A DNA stretch of 39,176 nucleotides from a virus. How positions within the stretch are numbered: position 1 is the first letter of the stretch; each line of letters opens with the position of its first letter. The translations under genes were made by a program, and so were the position numbers. The stretch spans positions 57,297 through 96,472 of IMG/VR virus record IMGVR_UViG_3300002514_000012; one strand, given 5' to 3'. This document shows, piece after piece, positions 9,001 through 17,429 of this stretch. The notes beneath the pieces are model-generated. The model saw only the letters and a program-made list of their open reading frames with translations, was not told the origin of the DNA and ran no database searches.

Positions 9001-10594
9001 TGCGAGGTACACTTATACCAGCAGGGGAATATTGCGCCCTACTAATAGCATACATATCAAAATTTACTACATACAGAGCACCGTTGCCTCCTGGCTGAGG
9101 CTCTACAACAACTTTAACATCTCGGTAAGTAGAGGAGTTTTTTCTAGGTATAACTAAGGCTATTTGATACCACCCACCAACTGATTCGCTTACTTTTGCG
9201 AAACCCTCTAAGTTGCTACCTGTACCCCCAGGAGCAGCAAGGGTATAATTGGTCATAGTGCTTCCGTCCCAAGTAAAGCGAATTTTAATACCAGCACCCT
9301 CTTTATTGCCAGCAGCCTTAGCATTACGAATCTGTATATCACTATAGTTGGAAGCAGGAGGGGTGGATAAAGATTTTTTAATGTACATACTCATGCCATA
9401 AAAATCACCCTCCACCAAACCCAGATCAGAATTAATAAAATCTATATAAGCTAGTCTATTACCACCTGTAACTTTCATTTCGGTAGCAGTGTTGGGACCC
9501 CATGGGGAGCTAGACGCAGCCCCTGTTATTGAAGCTCCGTCTGATGTCCAGGGTGAAAAATTATTAGGTGAAGTAGCGTATTGTGTGTTGTATAGGTTTA
9601 AATATGCTTCAGGATTAAAGAACGAAGAAGCATCCATTGCTAAGGCGATCCTAGCTGGAGCAACAGCAGAAAACTCAGGACCCGCTGTTATATCGGCAGG
9701 GTATCCATCATTTAGGGCACTTATATTATAATATACACTAAAAGTGGCAGTCTTTTCCTTGCCTAATTTCCGAGATTGTATACCAGAAAGGAAAAATCCA
9801 GACGCAGTTATATAAGCATCTCCAGCGTTTGGCCCAGTTCTGTAATTACCTTTTGCTTGAAGAGTATTAGTAGTCGCGGTGGCGCGAGGAGTTGCGTTGT
9901 AAGTATTAGCTGTGCTAAAGAGTGCCTGAGCAGCGTAACCCGCTTTATAGTCTTCGTGTTGAGAAGTAAGAACTTTTCCTGCGGTAACTTTCCAAGCATG
10001 AAAATCTGTAGCACAAACAGAATTATGGCCCATATATTCATGCCCTCCGTCTGCACTGGTCCCCTCTACAAGAACATTAGGCTGCTCATTAGGAATCATA
10101 TACAAAGTGTTTCCTTCATACTGACCCGCAGGGTCCGTGGCTCCACTTGCATAGGAACTTACTCCCTTAGATACTAACCACCCTCCACTAGTTTCATTAA
10201 AGTAAGCAGCCCCAGAGGCCTCTCCTGATATAGGATTTACATTTCTAGATAATAAATTCCTGTTCCACTCTACTAAATCTACACCTTCATCCACAAAATT
10301 GTTAGAGTTACTCAGTAGGTTCTTAGGCTTTATTGGGAATTTGTACGCATTTAATTGGTATTGGGGTTTAGCCTTACCGAAAGACAGTGCTTGCACTCGA
10401 TAGTTGGAAGCATCATATAGGGTATTTGCTGGATTAGTGCTCTGAGTAGGACTATAAACTCGCGTACCTGATGGAGTAGTAAGTAAGTCTACGAACATTT
10501 CAGCCGCAGAATCTACGACTAAATTATTCTCTTCTAAGATTAACTCTTCCTCAGGAGAACCGTAGTTTTTGTAAACTTCTAACTTACCTTTCAT
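6017..10594 (-). CDS. Giant virion protein: baseplate accessory fold split by ~1200 aa of carbohydrate-binding-type modules (1525 aa)
   Basis: Residues 1-90 ('GKLEVYKNYGSPEEELIL', then 'QALSFGKAK') match the N-terminal half of the two ~210-aa genes downstream. Residues ~1290-1525 ('TQLGLWGFD', final strand 'LVWRLNF') match their C-terminal half. Between them lie at least five copies of a beta-sandwich module known from many phage and prophage fibres and resembling CBM_4_9-type carbohydrate-binding domains. Signatures are 'NLLSNSNNF' near 92 and Phe/Tyr-rich strands 'TFSVYYN' (~283), 'GMSMYIKK' (~401), 'TYSIYAN' (~660), 'TASVYLKY' (~850) and 'AYTLYLRR' (~1138). They are paired with 'GWYQIAL', 'GWYRASV' or 'PWWKLTC' strands and a terminal 'LYVYGAQLELG' (~1000). 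Likely role: surface glycan recognition while anchored in the baseplate. It follows the 2277-aa gene by 1 nt and overlaps the next start (ATGA). No ribosome binding site is visible. Confidence 0.78.
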   Translation of the reverse strand: MKGKLEVYKNYGSPEEELILEENNLVVDSAAEMFVDLLTTPSGTRVYSPTQSTNPANTLYDASNYRVQALSFGKAKPQYQLNAYKFPIKPKNLLSNSNNFVDEGVDLVEWNRNLLSRNVNPISGEASGAAYFNETSGGWLVSKGVSSYASGATDPAGQYEGNTLYMIPNEQPNVLVEGTSADGGHEYMGHNSVCATDFHAWKVTAGKVLTSQHEDYKAGYAAQALFSTANTYNATPRATATTNTLQAKGNYRTGPNAGDAYITASGFFLSGIQSRKLGKEKTATFSVYYNISALNDGYPADITAGPEFSAVAPARIALAMDASSFFNPEAYLNLYNTQYATSPNNFSPWTSDGASITGAASSSPWGPNTATEMKVTGGNRLAYIDFINSDLGLVEGDFYGMSMYIKKSLSTPPASNYSDIQIRNAKAAGNKEGAGIKIRFTWDGSTMTNYTLAAPGGTGSNLEGFAKVSESVGGWYQIALVIPRKNSSTYRDVKVVVEPQPGGNGALYVVNFDMYAISRAQYSPAGISVPRTYGDTYESHFIQNTGERLTFDNQIRNIAPVSGVEDASSWRRISHESTFSSTPDLFKAYIGTGYTEAMTSVVLSHPQIEKGSPASLWSDSSTICVYKGIDEDGLGLTPDALPTDIENGLGVLDKNLTYSIYANPSGLYGASSAGTTFRFMDIGNALATPNTTLVSMGTPGVDSYTRQTASPNFSSYESTHIGIAMEMSGVSAGNHCHLAHAQLEYDGNFKLPEAHDPHYTSTPTPWVSSIGVSSVSSWNSGNVLHGISTAVSTVYSDSIDGPFPGTKGTLILNDSDVSTLSLQQRIVGRNLKAGVNTYSTTPFYNRKMTASVYLKYPFTNPPGVSPDASGSTTGLARRSEIALYPGIATYGVTSLNSEGGYDKGGRLILRWTDVDGAQSPGAGSATIDNKIAAGRRADGTLEYIRNGWYRASVTNTLDGFTVANTSSVVFSVYPVARHYPDMGGSPNAASGGLYVYGAQLELGDLATSYQDTDDFFSTPSYTEISGTTLDAYKPRDDFDWSGTLATSTIYAEQPYARKNSEKPPVAANVLKSYYQLSSEDWVVPADSTYLATAQTTSVVPNTEPTAQVFYSYNTGLGAIYQIVDASALEHGKTYAYTLYLRRRGAAIPANGKVFRMNIRNVNGTRESVLHFDWATSSASGGPLDSGFQRVGSFSRQQYRTVGKNTNMPWWKLTCVFPYDKNDGNGNLKCEIVPLTRIPTSNTYAGWVAYPSLQPVDTSCYTPNPILPDYPTPYDTSLVDDYMSPMAQSLELSTGFNQNMNFIGYKDTSTVNINQFKAVEILPHNTLSEDPSNDLSGAFGLNSYYLGSFPPGSASPISYAIVSSLDTSEGLTYPTVEGTYGGYFNQVKSMDPSGFLRAYHPSSVDYGGIETTSGLVTSSNPDFSSTGEVSYITTVASGDLGLANLYGGITQLGLWGFDVPRMVKEGRLPPYYFDAQDANDAVGNNLAYRLICKKVLNQNITNILDGSGPGAHRYNDLTLVWRLNFL

Positions 10595-10595
10595 A

Positions 10596-13500
10596 TTAAT
10601 TATTTATATCTATCGAAGTGTATTGATCCGTCTCTACTATTATACCACTACCATCCCAGAAAGGATGCGTTCTATAGCTTTCTCTACTTCCACCAGAGAA
10701 TTCAAACGAAGTTCCATTCTGCAACTGACGGGGGTTCCATCCACTAGTATCCGTAGCTACACGGGACGCTTTCCCTTCGGCTATTGAATTAAAGTATCTA
10801 AATATATTTAGTAACTCACCAGGATCTACTTGTATTGAGGAAAGATAATTCTTCTTAATATGGGTTCCATGCGTTAACCCTATTAAAGCTATAGAGGAAG
10901 GGGTAAGGGTACTTTGATCTTCTTGCATAAACCACCCCTGCGGGAACCCTAATTGAGGGGCTGAAGATGCGTCATTATAATAACCTGACATCTGGTAGGA
11001 TGAAACCTGCGTATACATACCCTGCTCAACCCCTTGAGGTTTCCCTATACCTACTGTAATGGCACCTATATCTTCATTAGTTACAACCCCGCTGGTGTCT
11101 ACTATAAAGGGAGTACCGTAGGGAAGCTCCTCCCCCGTACTGTCGTAAAAAGAGTACTTTTTACTGTTAGTAAAAGAGGGTGAGAAATCTGGAACTGAGA
11201 AAGAGTATGGGATATTTACTCTCTCATTTTCGATCAAATCAACCACGGAGATACCATCTAAAAGCATATACTTATCTAACTGCTTGCTTGGGAAAGAGAA
11301 TACCTCAATAATATAATCCTGATCAGTTCGGTGGACCTGATTATGCGCCTCATAATATTCAAACGGCACTTTTATATCCCTATTTAAAGTATTAAAAGGT
11401 ATTTTAGTAGTATTGAAATCCTCCTTCTTTAAGATAGACATAAGGTATGCAGCCGTATCGTCATAAGAATTTTGGGGCTCAGGGTGATTATCGAGAGAAT
11501 AAACCTCCTTAAAATCTATGATGTGAGAGTAGGTATCTCTAACCTTAAATACGCCTTTTGGACCTGTTACCTCAGAGACTTTATTGTGTTCCCATTTACC
11601 CTCCCTAGACCAGTTCCAGAAAACAAGCTCATTATGGTGGTTATACTCTGCTTTGGTATGAATCCATATACCTACTTTACCTCCTCCAAACTGGTTAAGC
11701 TTTTCTCTCCCAAACAAAGTCTCTACAGATAGCATGTAATCATGATCAGGCACTAATAGTCCCTTCTTATTCTCAGCGTCTTTGGTTTGGTCGTAATCCT
11801 TTAAACTAAATCTAACCCTCGGTAATCCTCCTCGGCTTTTTTGCTTAAGAACCGTATTAAGGTTGTAGAATTGATTACCGTATTTTTTAGAACTATTTTT
11901 ATTTAACTTGAAAAGCGAGAATTCGTTTTCGCCTCCTATGGGGAAGTACGCCCCCGAAGTATCTACAAGCTCTACTGCGCTTATGATGTAGGGGTTACGG
12001 AATTCTCGCCCTTGTACATAGAGAGAGGTTGTGTCACTAGCCACATAAGTTCCAATAGGAGATTCATTTAACTCAACATCTATATCTTTTGCACTAGCAT
12101 TAAAGTTAATAGTATACTCCGTGTCAAACGAAGATGCTACTAGAGAGGGGTTTGTTACATCAACAGCACTACCATTATAAGAAAGATTGGCATTAAAATA
12201 AGTGGGTCCGTAAATTAAAGATAAGATATTGGGTCCCCCATCCGAATACTCAGTAGCTAAGTACTGACCTAATCCGTGCTTCTCAAACTTGGTTACATAG
12301 TCTCTATATAGCCTATGGAATTCATCACTAAATGCGAAGTTAGTGTAGTCTACTATGGATTCTCCATAAGTTAATGATCCTTTAGCGATAGCTGAAGCAC
12401 TCATATAAGACCCAGACATATCAAAGTTAGGCTTATTTCTAAGTACTGCGGTCGTAGCCTCTAGATTCTTCTTCTTCTCTATAAGACTGGCTATAGTCTG
12501 GAGGTACTCAGGGAGTAAATTTCTACTTTGGTAGTAACTCATTAAACCGTAAACCAACTCTTGTGTTCCCCTACAAGGGAAACAGTTATTCGTTTTTATC
12601 CCGAAGAAGATATCAGTGGATTCTGCGGTTTGGCACGAACCCCAAACATCGTGATAAGTATGTAAGGCGCTAATGTCTTGGTACTCTTGAGACGAAGCGA
12701 CATACCCCAAAACATTAAAGGCAGTATCACTAGCATTTAAGAAGCTAGGCATATCAAAGCCGTTTCGTCTATACCAGCTATCCGTAGGGATAATATTAGA
12801 GTAGTTCCTTCGTCTAAAAGAGTTCCTTTTTACATCTATTGCTGACGCTCCAGAGGTATTAGTTAACGAAGATAATCCAAATGAGTCTTTTGTTTTAGGA
12901 ATGGGTCCTGAAGACACACTATAGTTGGGTTGGTACAGCGCACTTGTCCCTTGGATTAAAGAGTCTTCTAATCTACTTACTTGATCTCTATTGAATACTG
13001 GTAGAAGCCTGTGATTGTTTCGACCTCCATAGCCCTCAAAATCAAAGGTAGGATCAATAACTCCACCAATACCTCCAAGAGAAGAAACACGCATATCTGC
13101 TGCGGAGATACTGTACCCCCCTAATCCACTAGAGAGATCGTGGATAAGATCCTGATTAGCATAAGATATCTTTATACCTGGGGTGTCTAAGCCCACTGCT
13201 TCATCCGTATCTGACATTTGCACATTTACTCTAGGGTCACTCTTAGCGGGAGAGAAATCAGGTACAACCTGTAAGGAATCAAAGAAATCATCTGCGTGAT
13301 AAGGTTGATCCCTAAAGAATGATCCGTCAAATGGTCCCGAAGAGACATCCAAATTAAAGATAGAAGATTTACCGCTCCATAAGCTTAAGTAATCAAAACT
13401 GTCTTTCTCAAAAGTAGAAATAATCTCCTCATAGTTTGGAGGTACTTCAAGAGAAGAAGTTAAGAAAAGGAAAGAGTTATTATAAATCTTTGAATCTCCG

Positions 13501-16500
13501 CTTAACCGTAAAGTGTTATCTAGGATATAACTCTCAAACTGTTGAGAGAGGGTTTCTGGCACACCGAAAGTTCTAAGCTGCTCCGCAAGGAAATCTATTA
13601 AATCCTCCGAGACATCACAGTTCACGAAAAACTTCTCTTCATCCCATGGGGGGATTGGGTAATTTCGTCCTCTATAGTTGAAGGACATTCCATACACCAA
13701 CACATCCTCCTCATTAACATAAGAAGTATTAGCTAACCTCTTAAGATAAACTCCATGAGAGGTATGCTCCACTCCTGTCATCCACTCCCCATTTCGCATT
13801 TGATGGGCGGGTCCCAAATATAAATTATTATCCTCAGTAATACTCACATCAAACTTATAACTCCCCATGTAGAAGTAATCAGGGAATCTAGCTACTGTTT
13901 GTGCTAGTATGTGATCTACAATGTATTTTACATTTGTCTCTTTCTCATCTACGCTAAAATTATCTATATTTAATTTACTTGCTATAGTCGAGTCCCAGTC
14001 CCCTTCTTCGGTGAAGAATTTACTAGATGTTAAGAGCATATAATAAATTAGCCGAGGTATATATGATTCATAATATTCTTGAATAGGGCTTTTAACCTCA
14101 GGATTTAAATCATCTAAAGACGCAGGGGTATTCCCCTCATTAACTACTGGATTCCATACATAAGCTGCGCCTATTTCTCCTCTGGGTGGGAAAGAGTTTA
14201 GGTTTACAATACCTTCTGTGCTAGGCAGGATCTCCGTAAGGTCTCCAGGGGGTCCTCCTCCCCATGAAGAAGATCGGCTTTGATGTAAAGCACCAAACAT
14301 GGAGAAATCGCCAGCCACAAGGCGATCATCGTGGACATAGTTTGGGAGTGGTCCATCCGTCCTCGCGATATCGCACCGTAAAAAGCCCTCATCCGTCAAG
14401 AAACCGCACCGATAATCAGGATGGGTGGGTAGCAAACCATCAATATGAATACCGCTTGCATCCAACACATTATCAAGAGCTTCTAAAGTAGTAAAGTATA
14501 ATCTTTCTCCGAGGTCGGATGTCTTGTAATTCCAGCCAGCGTTTGCCCCAGGTACAACATCTTCATGTTCTTCTTGCCATACTCCATTCGTATTATTAGG
14601 CAACTCGTACTCAGTGTCTTCGGGACCTACGGATAACCAGACTCGTATCCATCCACCTCTTTCTACGGTATACCCCCAATCATGGAAGGTTCCTATTTTA
14701 CCTGTGTTTGGTGGTAGTTCGCTCTGAGATAGAGCCCCATTCTGTAATAAAGTAGTGGCTGCATCATAATCCCAATTATGAGTAGAGGGGATAATAGCTT
14801 TTAATCGTGGATGTAAGTAAGGCTGCTCAGGTTTTTCGTAAATTATGTATAATTGAAGCTGGGCATGATTAGTTACAACGGCTTCGTCTGTGTCGGTGGG
14901 GTAGTGTTCAGGACTAACAAAGCCTTGAGGATCATTGTTTTGAAGATAAGCAGATCTATTAGAAATAGTAGCTCTAAAAATTCTAATCATGCTATCCACT
15001 TCTGAATCCCCAGCAATATTCGTTAAGGTCCAGCCTTGCTGGTTCCCAGTGCCGAAAACATTATCAGGATCCATCCACATCTCATCATTCGTACCCCCAA
15101 TAAGTGCCCCACCCCATTTGTTTTCTGTCCAACGCTCATATGGGGTGCCAACGCCCCCAGGCCATATAGTCCTTCGCCCTTGACCAAAAAGCGTACTGTG
15201 TGAGAAAGGCTTTAAGTAAAAACTCCACTGCTGTTTTCTATCCAATTGCTGAGAGTCCCATTCGGGAAGGGGTGGGTCTGTAGAAGCACCTGAGTGTTGA
15301 TTCACAGTAGGATCTCTGTATAGATGCGTAATAGTAGGAACAACTTTATATTCAGGAGTCCAATCCCCATAAGGATCCCACTCCTGCGCAATGCCCACAA
15401 CATATTCAGTCGTTCTAGGCATAAAGATAGGCAATCCTCTAGCGGGTTCATTAAATAGATACTCTGTTTCCATTTTTTGAATTTCAGGACAAGGATGGAA
15501 AATATTGTTTATATCTATACCGTCTTTCCAGTAATGGGTTACTCGTCCACCCTGCTTACTGTGGAAACCTCCGTTTATGCGGGTGTCCATATCCCAGGTT
15601 TCGTTGCTCCAAGAATTCCCAACGGGGTCAGATAAGAAACCAAACCCTCCAGTAAGCATAGTCCTGTCAAACTCCGCGAACTGGTTCCCACCTCTTATAG
15701 TCTCTGCCATCCAAGATAACGCACTAGCATCAACATTATGCTCTCTAGACATCCAAGGTAACTGCCCTTTAGCGATACTGAGACTGTGCCACCTATCGTA
15801 ATCGCCCTGACCTGCCCCATAAAGGTTACTTCCCTCAGACTCCCAATCAACATGGTAAGTACCCGCCTGGGGGTCAGAATGTGGGGTATCTGATTCTAGA
15901 TATATATTTCTCAGACTAGGCGTAAAGGGATGATCAGGGAAGTTGCTCCCTCCAAAAACGGGATCAATGTAAGGACCTTCAATATCTATCCAAACATTTG
16001 CGTCTCCACCAATTTCACATATATACTCACAACAGTTAAATCCAAAAATAATAGGACAGGTCTTAGTTGCTAGTGGGTCAAAGTTGGTAGCATCCTCATC
16101 CATACACCCTTCTATCCAGGTGTTTCCACCACCACCTCCAGTATCATCACATCCGAAGCAGCAGTCCTCACATGGGATAGTAGCGTTAGGTTCATACGAA
16201 TGGCAGGTGGGGTCCATACACCCAACAAAGTCCCCACAGTCCCCAGTCTCTTCTGGGGCATACCAACAACTTCCATCATCTACCGTGACAGCAGGTTTAT
16301 AGTTACATGCATAAGGATCAGCGCATCCATATACATCTTCTTCGTCACAAATACCATCTCCATTAAAATCATTAACGCAGTTGCCTTCACAATCTCTATT
16401 AATTAGATCCCCGTATCCTGCATACTCACATCTACCTGTAGCAGCATTAGGAGGCCAAACTGCATTTAAATCATAATTACATGCTGGTTGCCCAGGGTGA

Positions 16501-17429
16501 GGACTCCACAGTTGCTCTCCGTCATCCATGCAACCCCAGCAAGTCTCCCAGCTTCCAAGCTCACAACTGCCATCATCTATTGTAGCATCAGGGTTATAAT
16601 TACATGCGGTTGAATTGGTGCAGCCGTACACTGAGCCGTCGCCACCCCCTCCAGGGTCTACACAAACTCCATCAGCACACACCCACCCTGTAGGGCAGTC
16701 CGTGTCTTGATTACATTCACCCTCTCCACCACCGTTGCCATCTCCATCTCCCGCTCCCCCCTGCCCAGCAGGGCACTGATCCACGCTAGGTAAAGCTCCA
16801 GGTCCTTCTACTCCTCCTGGGCGAATCATCACGGTCGCTAACCTCTGCTCTCCTTGTACCCCTAGAGGGTTAAAGTTCATAGTAACCCAGACACGCCACC
16901 AGTCATCCTTATCCCTACTATACCCTTGATCGGTAAATAAGCCTGGGCTACTCTGATACCCTTGATAAGGATCGGTATCTACCCACACCCCAGAAACATC
17001 CCCAGCGTTTAAGGTAGAGTTGGGATCAGGCAAAGCCCACTTAACCCCTAAATGTACTTGGTCGTGATAAATACCGTTTACAGCAGGGAACCTAATCTTT
17101 ACCGTGGTGGTTTGTGTATAATCCAATGGGGATGCCGCAATAGCATCTACCATCGCATCACTCCATTTTACATACACGCTAAAGGTATAGGTTTCTCTAT
17201 TCTTTAAGGCAATATTTTGAAGGATGACCGCACTATCCCCAGGGGTATTAGCATTATAAGAGAACTCCTCTTTTGCGAAATAGCTAGGAACCAAACTTCC
17301 ATCAGGCGCGGTGGTGGGATCGTCTAATATCTTTAACGAATTATTTAGAGAGTGCCAACTGCGCGTGACGGGGGAATTGAGCCCGTTCCAGCAGTGGGGG
17401 CTGTATAAGGATCCAGGGGTGGGGGTCAT
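10596..17429 (-). CDS. Giant multidomain tail/baseplate adhesin with Cys-rich repeats and binding modules (2277 aa)
   Basis: The largest gene here. Order seen: N-terminal carbohydrate-binding-type module (residues ~78-205; 'TYTFSVYVKW', 'DDWWRVWVTM'); a Gly/Asp-rich linker; a Cys-rich segment (~235-475) with a 'DCPTGWVCADGVCV' knot, about five 'GC-x-D-x-x-AC-N-Y-x-P-x-A-x-x-DDGSC'-like repeats and an EF-hand-like loop DFNGDGICDEED (~354-365); another binding module ('QWSFYLKPF' ~731, 'GGWIRVWLSV' ~923); and from ~1130 a long mixed region starting 'YYESYIPRLIYYMLL', which reads as the conserved structural part. The Cys-rich repeats resemble those of secreted Bacteroidetes proteins. Inferred role: host-surface or matrix binding from the distal tail. 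It overlaps the gpI-like gene by ATGA (17426-17429), so the two are translationally coupled. I cannot name the C-terminal family. Confidence 0.78.
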   Translation of the reverse strand: MTPTPGSLYSPHCWNGLNSPVTRSWHSLNNSLKILDDPTTAPDGSLVPSYFAKEEFSYNANTPGDSAVILQNIALKNRETYTFSVYVKWSDAMVDAIAASPLDYTQTTTVKIRFPAVNGIYHDQVHLGVKWALPDPNSTLNAGDVSGVWVDTDPYQGYQSSPGLFTDQGYSRDKDDWWRVWVTMNFNPLGVQGEQRLATVMIRPGGVEGPGALPSVDQCPAGQGGAGDGDGNGGGEGECNQDTDCPTGWVCADGVCVDPGGGGDGSVYGCTNSTACNYNPDATIDDGSCELGSWETCWGCMDDGEQLWSPHPGQPACNYDLNAVWPPNAATGRCEYAGYGDLINRDCEGNCVNDFNGDGICDEEDVYGCADPYACNYKPAVTVDDGSCWYAPEETGDCGDFVGCMDPTCHSYEPNATIPCEDCCFGCDDTGGGGGNTWIEGCMDEDATNFDPLATKTCPIIFGFNCCEYICEIGGDANVWIDIEGPYIDPVFGGSNFPDHPFTPSLRNIYLESDTPHSDPQAGTYHVDWESEGSNLYGAGQGDYDRWHSLSIAKGQLPWMSREHNVDASALSWMAETIRGGNQFAEFDRTMLTGGFGFLSDPVGNSWSNETWDMDTRINGGFHSKQGGRVTHYWKDGIDINNIFHPCPEIQKMETEYLFNEPARGLPIFMPRTTEYVVGIAQEWDPYGDWTPEYKVVPTITHLYRDPTVNQHSGASTDPPLPEWDSQQLDRKQQWSFYLKPFSHSTLFGQGRRTIWPGGVGTPYERWTENKWGGALIGGTNDEMWMDPDNVFGTGNQQGWTLTNIAGDSEVDSMIRIFRATISNRSAYLQNNDPQGFVSPEHYPTDTDEAVVTNHAQLQLYIIYEKPEQPYLHPRLKAIIPSTHNWDYDAATTLLQNGALSQSELPPNTGKIGTFHDWGYTVERGGWIRVWLSVGPEDTEYELPNNTNGVWQEEHEDVVPGANAGWNYKTSDLGERLYFTTLEALDNVLDASGIHIDGLLPTHPDYRCGFLTDEGFLRCDIARTDGPLPNYVHDDRLVAGDFSMFGALHQSRSSSWGGGPPGDLTEILPSTEGIVNLNSFPPRGEIGAAYVWNPVVNEGNTPASLDDLNPEVKSPIQEYYESYIPRLIYYMLLTSSKFFTEEGDWDSTIASKLNIDNFSVDEKETNVKYIVDHILAQTVARFPDYFYMGSYKFDVSITEDNNLYLGPAHQMRNGEWMTGVEHTSHGVYLKRLANTSYVNEEDVLVYGMSFNYRGRNYPIPPWDEEKFFVNCDVSEDLIDFLAEQLRTFGVPETLSQQFESYILDNTLRLSGDSKIYNNSFLFLTSSLEVPPNYEEIISTFEKDSFDYLSLWSGKSSIFNLDVSSGPFDGSFFRDQPYHADDFFDSLQVVPDFSPAKSDPRVNVQMSDTDEAVGLDTPGIKISYANQDLIHDLSSGLGGYSISAADMRVSSLGGIGGVIDPTFDFEGYGGRNNHRLLPVFNRDQVSRLEDSLIQGTSALYQPNYSVSSGPIPKTKDSFGLSSLTNTSGASAIDVKRNSFRRRNYSNIIPTDSWYRRNGFDMPSFLNASDTAFNVLGYVASSQEYQDISALHTYHDVWGSCQTAESTDIFFGIKTNNCFPCRGTQELVYGLMSYYQSRNLLPEYLQTIASLIEKKKNLEATTAVLRNKPNFDMSGSYMSASAIAKGSLTYGESIVDYTNFAFSDEFHRLYRDYVTKFEKHGLGQYLATEYSDGGPNILSLIYGPTYFNANLSYNGSAVDVTNPSLVASSFDTEYTINFNASAKDIDVELNESPIGTYVASDTTSLYVQGREFRNPYIISAVELVDTSGAYFPIGGENEFSLFKLNKNSSKKYGNQFYNLNTVLKQKSRGGLPRVRFSLKDYDQTKDAENKKGLLVPDHDYMLSVETLFGREKLNQFGGGKVGIWIHTKAEYNHHNELVFWNWSREGKWEHNKVSEVTGPKGVFKVRDTYSHIIDFKEVYSLDNHPEPQNSYDDTAAYLMSILKKEDFNTTKIPFNTLNRDIKVPFEYYEAHNQVHRTDQDYIIEVFSFPSKQLDKYMLLDGISVVDLIENERVNIPYSFSVPDFSPSFTNSKKYSFYDSTGEELPYGTPFIVDTSGVVTNEDIGAITVGIGKPQGVEQGMYTQVSSYQMSGYYNDASSAPQLGFPQGWFMQEDQSTLTPSSIALIGLTHGTHIKKNYLSSIQVDPGELLNIFRYFNSIAEGKASRVATDTSGWNPRQLQNGTSFEFSGGSRESYRTHPFWDGSGIIVETDQYTSIDINN
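16010..16725 (-). repeat. Cys-rich 'ACNY-x-P-x-A-x-x-DDGSC' repeats plus EF-hand-like loop inside the 2277-aa gene
   Basis: Five successive copies of a ~35-65-residue unit begin with [YWVE]GC-[TMA]-[ND] and end with a Cys pair. The clearest contain 'ACNYNPDATIDDGSC', 'ACNYDLNAVWPP', 'ACNYKPAVTVDDGSC' and 'ATNFDPLATKTC'. Between copies 2 and 3 lies D-F-N-G-D-G-I-C-D-E-E-D (16335-16370), with ligand positions 1, 3, 5 and 12 of an EF-hand/dockerin calcium loop filled by D, N, D and D. A 'CPTGWVCADGVCV' motif precedes the array. The copies are diverged and joined by Gly/Asp-rich linkers. Confidence 0.75.

Noticed and set aside
9776-10177. 133-codon plus-strand ORF opposite the 1525-aa gene
   Set aside because: Runs antisense to a long, well-supported coding frame, is rich in Arg/Ser/Cys as expected from an antisense reading, and has no ribosome binding site that I can see.
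10601-10608. TATAAATA on the minus strand just before the 1525-aa gene, a T4 late promoter consensus
   Set aside because: It is made up of the last codons of the upstream gene (D-I-N-N-stop), and its distance from ATG 10594 would leave no leader. Coincidence in AT-rich DNA is the simpler reading.
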